This document shows positions 12,908 to 19,478 of a stretch of 23,247 nucleotides of DNA, piece by piece (position 1 is the first letter of the stretch; each line of letters begins with the position of its first letter). The notes below the pieces were generated by a model. It was not told the origin of the DNA. It saw only the letters and a list, made by a program, of their open reading frames with translations, and searched no databases. A program made the position numbers and the translations under genes. The stretch spans positions 1 through 23,247 of IMG/VR virus record IMGVR_UViG_3300027825_000014; one strand, 5' to 3'. The DNA is from a virus.

Positions 12908-15754
12908 TTAATCGCCTTCACCTTCAGGCTTGTGCCGGGGCGGACGACCCTCTTCCTCCTCCTCCTTCTCCTCTTCGTCCTCGTCCTCATCCGGCTCGGG
13001 GATGGCGTCAACAGGAATGCGGTCCTCCTCGCTGCCTTCGCCTGGAGGCAGTTCACCCTCGGGACCAAACTCGCCTTCTTCGCCTGGAGGCAGTTCACCC
13101 TCGGGACCAAACTCGCCTTCGCCCTCTTCAGCCCCCACCAGTTGGGACAAGAGGTCTTTGATGTCCGCCAGCAATTGGAGAACTACGTTACCTTCGGTGT
13201 CGGCACCGACAGCATCATCGCTAACAGGCGGCTCGCTCGGGGGAGGGGATTCCACCGCAGCCATCTCGCCAGCGATCGCGCTCGGAGTTTCGACTTCGTC
13301 GTGCTCGATTTCTTCGATCAGTCTAATGGCTTCGCTGAGTGCTTTCATACTCACAGTATCATTCGCCCCATCGCTGGAGCCGTTTACTCTACTTACGCAC
13401 GTCGCGAGAAAGCGTTCGATGCTTTCCGGGCGCAGGGGCCGTTTTGGTTGGACGCGTTTACCGGGCGGAGTGGTTGCGCCTGCTGGCTTGCCCGATTTGC
13501 GGCCAATAGGCAGATTGTTCTTCAGAAACATCGGTCGCTGGAGCGCAGGTTTCGCGGGCGCTGGCTTCTTAGGCGCAGGCTTCGCAGGCAGCGCCGGGGG
13601 CTTGGCCGCTGGCTTAACCGGGGGTTTGGCCGGGACCTTGGCAGGCGGTGAAGCGGGAGGTAAGCCTCGACCACGCTGACCAGGGGGCACCGCCAGTGCC
13701 GGGGCCGTCGGCGGCTTAGTCGTGGGCTTGCCTGCGGCAGGCAGCACGGGGCCTGGCCGAGGCGGGCGTGGCGGACGCACTGGGGGCGGCAAGGGCGGCG
13801 GCTCTTCGTCGGGCACATTGAAAGCAGGACCGAAAGGACCGCCTCGCGGTGGAACCCCTGCGGGAACGCCGATAAATTGCCCGCCCTTGCGCTGGTACAG
13901 ATCGTAGATGAGGTCGATATTCCCGGCCTGCCCCTGGTTCGCGGCCTGTTTCACCGCCGCATACCACTTCTCCTGGTCCTTAGCCTTGGCCATCAGGGTA
14001 TCGAAATTAGCCCACCGCTTGTTCGCGTATTGCACCAACTGCGCCAGCTTCTCGCCCGTATCTGGCTCGCCGCCAGGGAACTTGGCCAGCATCCCGTAAA
14101 TGTAGTCCCGCGTCGCCAGGATGTGCTTGCACAGGCCGGGAACGTTACCGGGGTTAGTCTTGCGGGGTGCCCGGTTAATACACTGGTTCATGCTCTGAAC
14201 ACCGATGCGGGCCGCGCCGCGCTGCTTGTCGGCCCAGGCAAATCGATAGCGGAAATCCGGGCAATTGTGGACAGCAACACCGCAGACGATAAATGAGGCG
14301 TCCTCCTCAATTGTCAGGTCATAAACCAATCCAGTATAGTTCGTTTTAACACATTTACGAAGACCTCGCAACTGGCCTTCGTTGCGGCTGTAATGCAACC
14401 GATGGAGCCGCTCCCCACTCTCAAACTTTTTGTCTTTCTCACGCTGATACCTGATAAGCCACGCTCGAATCGTGCCCGCAGATTGACCCTTGGGTATCAA
14501 CACCTGGTAATGCCTTCTCTTGCCCGGTTTTTCCTTAGCGTGCAGCGACACGGTATGGCGCACTTTCAACCGGCTAAGGATTAGCGCCGCCTGGGCAGCC
14601 AAGTCAAAGTTCGAAGTCAGGTATTTAATGCCTCTTTCTGGGTCGCACCAGCCATCACCGAGCACCATACCGGTAAATAACTCATGCTGTAAACGGTTGT
14701 TCCAGGACATTACCTCCACCGATAGCCGCTTGGTAAGGCTGCCTTGCCCGGCGTGCATCCGGCAAAACTCCTTAAACTCCTTGCTCAAAATTGAAACATC
14801 AACCCAGTGCCGACCGCTGTGGTGTCTCTTTTTTGCTGAGCAAACGTATCCCAGTTTACGAGCAATGGCTACCACATCGGCTACCAATGTATCCCATTCG
14901 TTTTGGTTGAAAGTCAAGCGCACAGCCCGTCCTCTGGTGTTTGGCAAGCAGCCCTCCGCAACATAGTAGCCCAGCAAACGAGCAAGGTCTGGGTCAACTT
15001 GGCCTGGGCCTTCTTCCAGCCAAGGCGATAAAAACCACTCCTGGGGCCTGAAATCGTTCACTTTGATCCAGTCAAAGTATCCACCACCGGTATTTTCCAG
15101 GCGCTGTCCTTTAATGCTGTGACCAGGCCGGTATTTTTTCGCCAGCATCAAATCCGGTGAAAACGTTTTAGTTTCTGCTCTAAACGCTCCGGTTCCTTGG
15201 CCATAAAGAGGCAAGCCGCAACCGCACAAGCACACTTCATTGCCGCGCAAAGCGTAAAAAGGGTGCTCGCCCGTAACCAAAATAGAACCTGGAAAGCCGC
15301 TGATCTCCAATTCGTAAACGTTTTCACCATGTTTTACGGCCCTGGGCCTGACGCTCAATACTCTGCGCACACGCCCTTTATGCGTATAAACAGTGTCTCC
15401 AATTCGGATGTTCTCAATTGCCTTGTAAGTGCCGTCGCTCATCAGGACAGGCGTGCCCGGTGCAAAACAACTGCAATCGACTTCGCAGGGGATGTGCTGG
15501 AGCGGCTTGCGCGGATTGCCCTTGGGCTTCTTGAACCGGACGTAGCCGTGATGTCGCAAGCCGGTCGTGGACGGGAACGATTTGAAGTTGAAAATGTGGT
15601 AAACCGCGTCCGAGTTGCCGTTGATTTCCAGCGGTGGTCCTCGAACGGTCAGCGACCGCTTCACGCGTTTCGGCTCGCTGTATCGAAACAGTTGGTCGAA
15701 CGTCATGTCCTCGAAAAGGAGGACCGGACGCAAAAATTTTTCAAACCCGCGCAT
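12908..15754 (-). CDS. SWIM zinc-finger phage protein interrupted by an intein
   Basis: 948 residues from ATG 15754; a TTG at 15772 would add six. The precursor is an N-extein of 95 residues, a 402-residue intein (96-497) and a C-extein of 451 residues. The joined extein reads VDCS|CPDFRYRF and later GLCKH, a SWIM-type CxC...CxH zinc site (C94, C96, C140, H142 after splicing). It is followed by helices, a Pro/Ala/Lys-rich linker about 190 residues long, and an acidic tail with a doubled 14-residue unit ending in a Glu/Asp run. I have a recollection of this CSCPDF module in large phage virion-region genes, but no function is known to me. The acidic tail suggests binding to a basic partner or DNA mimicry. 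It lies three bases or so after the 194-aa gene. Confidence 0.85.
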   Translation of the reverse strand: MRGFEKFLRPVLLFEDMTFDQLFRYSEPKRVKRSLTVRGPPLEINGNSDAVYHIFNFKSFPSTTGLRHHGYVRFKKPKGNPRKPLQHIPCEVDCSCFAPGTPVLMSDGTYKAIENIRIGDTVYTHKGRVRRVLSVRPRAVKHGENVYELEISGFPGSILVTGEHPFYALRGNEVCLCGCGLPLYGQGTGAFRAETKTFSPDLMLAKKYRPGHSIKGQRLENTGGGYFDWIKVNDFRPQEWFLSPWLEEGPGQVDPDLARLLGYYVAEGCLPNTRGRAVRLTFNQNEWDTLVADVVAIARKLGYVCSAKKRHHSGRHWVDVSILSKEFKEFCRMHAGQGSLTKRLSVEVMSWNNRLQHELFTGMVLGDGWCDPERGIKYLTSNFDLAAQAALILSRLKVRHTVSLHAKEKPGKRRHYQVLIPKGQSAGTIRAWLIRYQREKDKKFESGERLHRLHYSRNEGQLRGLRKCVKTNYTGLVYDLTIEEDASFIVCGVAVHNCPDFRYRFAWADKQRGAARIGVQSMNQCINRAPRKTNPGNVPGLCKHILATRDYIYGMLAKFPGGEPDTGEKLAQLVQYANKRWANFDTLMAKAKDQEKWYAAVKQAANQGQAGNIDLIYDLYQRKGGQFIGVPAGVPPRGGPFGPAFNVPDEEPPPLPPPVRPPRPPRPGPVLPAAGKPTTKPPTAPALAVPPGQRGRGLPPASPPAKVPAKPPVKPAAKPPALPAKPAPKKPAPAKPALQRPMFLKNNLPIGRKSGKPAGATTPPGKRVQPKRPLRPESIERFLATCVSRVNGSSDGANDTVSMKALSEAIRLIEEIEHDEVETPSAIAGEMAAVESPPPSEPPVSDDAVGADTEGNVVLQLLADIKDLLSQLVGAEEGEGEFGPEGELPPGEEGEFGPEGELPPGEGSEEDRIPVDAIPEPDEDEDEEEKEEEEEGRPPRHKPEGEGD
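13037..13120 (-). repeat. Perfect 42-bp tandem duplication
   Basis: Bases 13037-13078 and 13079-13120 are identical, giving two 14-residue copies of a GEFGPEGELPPGE-containing unit in the acidic tail of the SWIM protein. The absence of any silent difference points to a recent duplication or gene conversion. Confidence 0.95.
14264..15469 (-). other. Intein with LAGLIDADG homing endonuclease domain
   Basis: 402 residues, in frame. Block A is CFAPGTPVLMSDGTYKAIEN with the nucleophile Cys1. Block B is SILVTGEHPFYAL with the T66..H69 pair. The endonuclease motifs are LARLLGYYVAEG (near residue 165-173) and LFTGMVLGDGW (265-274), each with its acidic residue (E172, D272). Block F is VYDLTIEEDASFIV, and block G ends GVAVHN with H401-N402, followed by Cys+1 of the C-extein. 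All splicing and both catalytic acidic residues are present, so the element looks active in splicing and homing. A CLCGCG cluster at residues 80-85 may bind metal. Base composition is lower in GC than the host gene, as expected for an incoming element. Confidence 0.95.
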
Positions 15755-15775
15755 CGGCTGTGCTGTAAACAATCA

Positions 15776-16360
15776 CTATTTTTGTTGCTGCTGCCTGACC
15801 TGCGCAGCTTGAGCCTGCGCCCCAGCCCAGTTCTTGAACCTGCCCCATACACTCTTTACAGGCTGTTGTTGAGCTTGCCGAGCCTGAGCCTGCTGAAATC
15901 TAGCATAACGGGCTTCCTCTCCTGGTTTTGGCAGATACCGTCGATCGCGGCCCTGGCCTGCATCCCTTCCGGCGTAGCCAAAAGTCTTGGCAACCGTGCT
16001 GCTTTCAGGGTTCCGGCCTATCTCTGTAAAAACTTGAACTGCCGTAGTAGGAGTAAGTTGGAGCAATTTGGCCGTATTTGGCCCAAGATGGGTTAAATCA
16101 TTGCCGCCATCGTAAACGCAAATGGTGCGCCCGTTGCGGAAAACAAAAGAAAAACCGCGCCGCATCAACTTATCCAAACAGGCGCTGGCACTGCCGGTTG
16201 CGGGCACCCCCTGGGCGCGGGCCATCTTGCTGATCATCCGATCCAGAGTGCTGCCGGTCACATAATAGCCCTGCGCGGGCAACCCAGGCCCGTAGAGAAT
16301 GCCGAAGGCTGCCACGGTTTCGTCGAGCAGCATTTCCACCAAGATTTGAGCAGGTCGCAT
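15776..16360 (-). CDS. Unknown 194-aa protein with Gln-rich tail
   Basis: 194 residues from ATG 16360. The frame is open further to the right, but that part overlaps the start of the divergent ATPase gene and looks like its antisense, so I chose the internal ATG. The N-terminal half is helical and compact (MRPAQILVEMLLDETVAAFG, LPAQGYYVTGSTLDRMISKM, FSFVFRNGRTICVYDGGNDL), and the C-terminal ~60 residues are basic and very Gln/Ala-rich (QAQARQAQQQ, QAQAAQVRQQQQ). It is the first gene of the operon carrying the intein gene, which starts 3 or 21 bases after its TAG. Family not recognised. Confidence 0.75.
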   Translation of the reverse strand: MRPAQILVEMLLDETVAAFGILYGPGLPAQGYYVTGSTLDRMISKMARAQGVPATGSASACLDKLMRRGFSFVFRNGRTICVYDGGNDLTHLGPNTAKLLQLTPTTAVQVFTEIGRNPESSTVAKTFGYAGRDAGQGRDRRYLPKPGEEARYARFQQAQARQAQQQPVKSVWGRFKNWAGAQAQAAQVRQQQQK

Positions 16361-16388
16361 CGCTGTAACTACCGTGTTCTTACCGGAA

Positions 16389-18326
16389 ATGGCCGACACC
16401 GTGCTGAAATCGATTACGCTTCGCAACTGGACCACCGTCCGGCAGACAACCGTTGAATTTCCTGAACGAGGACTCGTTTTGGTTCGCGGCATCAACGCTG
16501 CCTCACGCGGCAAAATGGCCTCAATAGGCGCTGGAAAAACCGCACTTGGAGAGGCCCTTAGCCGGGCACTCTTTGGATTTCGGGGCCGCTATACCATGCT
16601 CGGGCACTACAGCGCCCACGGCAAAGGCAACAGCTACGTCGCGGTCGAGTGCCTCCACAAGGGCAAACCGCTCAAGGTGGAGATGGGCTTCAAGTGCCCG
16701 GAATTGAGCGCGACCGGCGAGGGCCTGCGTTTCAATTACGACGGCGCGGACGTTCAGCGGGACCACATCCTTAACACCCGTGACGACCTAGCCAAAATCG
16801 TCACGGTGCCGCCCGACTTGTGCGCCTGGACGGTTCATCTGGACGGCGACGTGCTGCGGTTCAGTGACCTGAGCGAGAGCAAGGCCGTGAACCTGCTGAT
16901 GAGCGCTCTCCTTCAGCCCCGCTGGGATTTCTATCAGAAGGCGACCAACGACAAAGCCAACGAACTGAAACGACAAATCGCGAACGACGGCGAGGGCGTC
17001 GAGAACGCCAAAGCCAACGTCAATGAACTGGAAACCGAGTTGCAAACGGCGCGGGCGAACCTGGCGGAAGCTAAAAACGTTTACGACGAGGAAGTTCGGC
17101 AGGCCAAGACGCATCAAAAGCTCATTGCCGGGCGCATCGCCGAAGTAACCGCCCGCATCGGCCAGCGAACGGCGCGGATGACGGAAATCAAAAAGGAAAT
17201 CGACAAACGCGTGGCCCAAAACGCCGAAAAGGAAAAGGCGCTCGAAATCAAGCTGAACGAGGCGCAGGAGGAAAAGGATGGACTGAACGGCACGTGGGCG
17301 GCGCTCCGTTCCAAGGAAGCCACAGCCAAGGCCAGCTTGGACTTCGCCAGGCGGCATCTGGATGAAGCGAAAAAGACACCCAACGCGTGCCCTAACTGCG
17401 GCAAGAAATGGGACCGGGCTGAAACCTCCATCGCCGAGCACAAGAACGACGTGGAGGCTAAGGAGAAAAGCTTCAATGCCGCCGCTAAAGCCGTGAAGGT
17501 CAAGCAACTAGAAGCAGCCAAGGCCCAGGACAAATGGCTGGCCGCTAAGACCACGCTCGATGAGGTCAAGGCCGAAGTGCCCATCGAGGCACTGAGCCAG
17601 GAATACGAGGAACTGGAAACGGCCCAAGCCCCGGACCAGGAATCCCTAGCCGAGGACCAGCAGGAAAAAGTCCGGTTGGAGCAGGGGCCGGATAAAACCG
17701 AAGTCACGCGCTTCGAGACGCAGATCAAGGAACGCGAGCGGGCGGTTAAAAAAGCCAGCACGACGGTTGAAACGACTGCCGCCAAGGTGGTCGAGGGCGA
17801 AGAATTGCTGCGCGTGGTCCAATACTGGCAAGAAGCCTTCGGCCCCACCGGCATCACCAATATGATCCTGGGCGACGCCCTCGGGCCACTCAACGCCACG
17901 TCCCGCCGCGTAAGCGCCGTGCTTTCGGGCGGAACCCTGGCCGTCAGCTACAGCACCAGCCGCCAGTTAAAGACCGGGGCAAACAAATCCGAGTTGGTCA
18001 TCAGCGTGCGCAACGAACTGGGCAGCGAACGGGTCGAGGGCAGTTCCAAGGGCGAAGGCGGCCTGAATAACCTCATTATCGCCGAGACCCTGGCCGAAGT
18101 TGGCGGCGTTGGCCACCGCATCGGCTACCGTTGGTACGATGAAATTCTTTCAAACCAAGACGAAGTCGTCCGTCGTTCTGTGCTAAATTACCTGAGAGAA
18201 ATTGCCGCAAAATACGGCATTCTGGTGTTCGTCGTATCCCACGCCCCAGAAGCTGCCAATTACGCCGACTACACTCTCATTGCGGAGAAGACGCTGGCGG
18301 CGGGGACGACGTATCGGTGGGAATAA
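16389..18326 (+). CDS. Rad50/SbcC/gp46-like recombination ATPase
   Basis: 645 residues from ATG 16389 (a GTG at 16374 would add five). The N-terminal Walker A is IGAGKT (G47-T51), preceded by LVRGINAASRGK, the extended loop seen in phage SbcC-like proteins. Coiled coils run from about 185 to 330 and 345 to 470 around a zinc hook CPNC (C334-C337). The C-terminal lobe has a signature-like SSKGEGG (552-558), Walker B YDEIL (D584, E585) and a switch histidine in VVSHA (H618). Such proteins pair with an SbcD/gp47 nuclease to process DNA ends in recombination-dependent replication. No nuclease partner gene is in the window. The gene lies between two virion operons and is divergent from the 194-aa gene with a gap of only 28 bases. 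Confidence 0.87.
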   Translation: MADTVLKSITLRNWTTVRQTTVEFPERGLVLVRGINAASRGKMASIGAGKTALGEALSRALFGFRGRYTMLGHYSAHGKGNSYVAVECLHKGKPLKVEMGFKCPELSATGEGLRFNYDGADVQRDHILNTRDDLAKIVTVPPDLCAWTVHLDGDVLRFSDLSESKAVNLLMSALLQPRWDFYQKATNDKANELKRQIANDGEGVENAKANVNELETELQTARANLAEAKNVYDEEVRQAKTHQKLIAGRIAEVTARIGQRTARMTEIKKEIDKRVAQNAEKEKALEIKLNEAQEEKDGLNGTWAALRSKEATAKASLDFARRHLDEAKKTPNACPNCGKKWDRAETSIAEHKNDVEAKEKSFNAAAKAVKVKQLEAAKAQDKWLAAKTTLDEVKAEVPIEALSQEYEELETAQAPDQESLAEDQQEKVRLEQGPDKTEVTRFETQIKERERAVKKASTTVETTAAKVVEGEELLRVVQYWQEAFGPTGITNMILGDALGPLNATSRRVSAVLSGGTLAVSYSTSRQLKTGANKSELVISVRNELGSERVEGSSKGEGGLNNLIIAETLAEVGGVGHRIGYRWYDEILSNQDEVVRRSVLNYLREIAAKYGILVFVVSHAPEAANYADYTLIAEKTLAAGTTYRWE

Positions 18327-18396
18327 GCCCGTCAGGCGGCTGGTAACGGACGGCAATGGCAGCCAACCACCGCAAGGAGGCTCCGACCGCAATTGG

Positions 18397-18642
18397 CTAA
18401 TTGTTGAGCATCGCGTCGTGCACCGCTTCGTCGTGGGTCGGTTGATCCACCCCGATTTCGATCGACCATAGCGGGCGCGGAGGCAGTTTTCTGAATTGAA
18501 GCCGCACCCTGCCATGCGTGGCCCATTTTACAAACCGATACTTGAACCGATTCCAGCGCTGCTGTCGTTTCGATACACCAGGATGCGGCAAAAAGCCCAT
18601 CGCTTTCGCTTGTCTGGCTGTAAAGCTTTCAATTGACCTCAT
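18397..18642 (-). CDS. Small basic unknown protein
   Basis: 81 residues, strongly basic in the first 60 (MRSIESFTARQAKAMGF, GVSKRQQRWNRFKYRFVKWA, RVRLQFRKLPPRPLWSIEIG), ending acidic. It follows the 271-aa gene by 15 bases in the same direction and ends with TAG. The basic, aromatic composition suggests binding to nucleic acid or to an acidic partner, but no motif identifies it. The 70-base gap beyond it, to the ATPase stop at 18326, holds an imperfect stem (18336-18344 with 18366-18373) without a T-run, which I do not call a terminator. Confidence 0.62.
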   Translation of the reverse strand: MRSIESFTARQAKAMGFLPHPGVSKRQQRWNRFKYRFVKWATHGRVRLQFRKLPPRPLWSIEIGVDQPTHDEAVHDAMLNN

Positions 18643-18657
18643 GCCCTAAAGAACAAC

Positions 18658-19473
18658 CTAATCGTTGAAGCCGTGGAAATTGTTCATGTTGGTCGACAAT
18701 GAACGGGTGTTGTAAAGCCTTTTTTGCACAACTTGTGCGTAAGCCTGCTGCTCCTTAAAGCCGTGATCCTGATTCGCTTTAATTGTCCAATTATTGCCGT
18801 GGCCTGGATGGTGGACAAAAGTAAACTCAAATTCACCGTGAATGGGCAGATTTTGACTGCTGCCAGGCCCGCGCAAAAACGGTCCCACGAGCCGAGCCTT
18901 GACTTCCTTCACGTAACCCACGCAAACGATACCCACCGAATTAGGCTCAGTCGTGATCAGTTCCAAATAGCAGGTTGCCGGTGGATAAATGTTTGCTGGC
19001 TCGTTGAATGTGACCGAGGACGTGGCAGAACCTTGGCGCAAAGCCGCGTGAGACTGATCGTTTGGTTGGCCTTTCTCCGCTGCTGTACCCGCTATCCTGG
19101 CTATTTTTGAATCACCAAAAGGCAGTGTGAGAGCCTCCAGGTTCGCAGCGATTTGCAGCAGCGTTTTCACGCCGTTAGGACAATATTCCTGATCAAAGGC
19201 ATGGAGTTTGAAACTAATGGGGATTTCCAATGGGGCTGTGCCTTTATACATGTGAATGCCGTCCGGGAAACCGATTGGGCTGCTTACAACGTAGTCAGCC
19301 CTGCGAACCAATTCAATCGCGTCTGGCATTGCTGGGAAAGCGATCGTCACAGCCCCGTAAGGAGCATCAAGACCGCCAAGACCATTTTGAGCTTCAAGCA
19401 CGGTTAGTCGTCCGCAGAATTTTTCACTTCTTTGACGGTGGATGTTTGTCGGGTCTGCGGCTTGCTTCGGCAT
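18658..19473 (-). CDS. Baseplate / tail-tube cap candidate (gp48/gp54-like position)
   Basis: 271 residues. The N-terminal half (VTIAFPAMPDAIELVRRADY, SPIGFPDGIHMYKGTAPLEI, PISFKLHAFDQEYCPNGVKT, LLQIAANLEALTLP) and the later strands (CYLELITTEPNSVGIVCVGY, VKEVKARLVGPF, GEFEFTFVHHPG) resemble a tube-like beta fold of the tail-tube/initiator superfamily. It follows the tape measure gene by five bases. In T4 the gene after the tape measure (29) is 48 and then 54, which form the cap on which the tube starts. I infer the same job from position and general fold. It could also be a baseplate protein of other kind. Confidence 0.5.
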   Translation of the reverse strand: MPKQAADPTNIHRQRSEKFCGRLTVLEAQNGLGGLDAPYGAVTIAFPAMPDAIELVRRADYVVSSPIGFPDGIHMYKGTAPLEIPISFKLHAFDQEYCPNGVKTLLQIAANLEALTLPFGDSKIARIAGTAAEKGQPNDQSHAALRQGSATSSVTFNEPANIYPPATCYLELITTEPNSVGIVCVGYVKEVKARLVGPFLRGPGSSQNLPIHGEFEFTFVHHPGHGNNWTIKANQDHGFKEQQAYAQVVQKRLYNTRSLSTNMNNFHGFND

Positions 19474-19478
19474 AAGTT

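Noticed and set aside
12112-13161. Plus-strand frame of 349 codons overlapping the hub end, the 158-aa gene and the SWIM gene end
   Set aside because: It crosses three well-supported genes in another frame and its Arg/Gly/His/Pro-rich translation has no domain character.
12930-13679. Plus-strand Ser/Pro-rich frame with long Ser runs
   Set aside because: The Ser runs are the antisense of the Glu/Asp-rich acidic tail of the SWIM protein.
16788-17899. Minus-strand frames across the Rad50-like gene
   Set aside because: They are antisense of the coiled-coil region; low-complexity Phe/Leu/Ser-rich translations with no start context.
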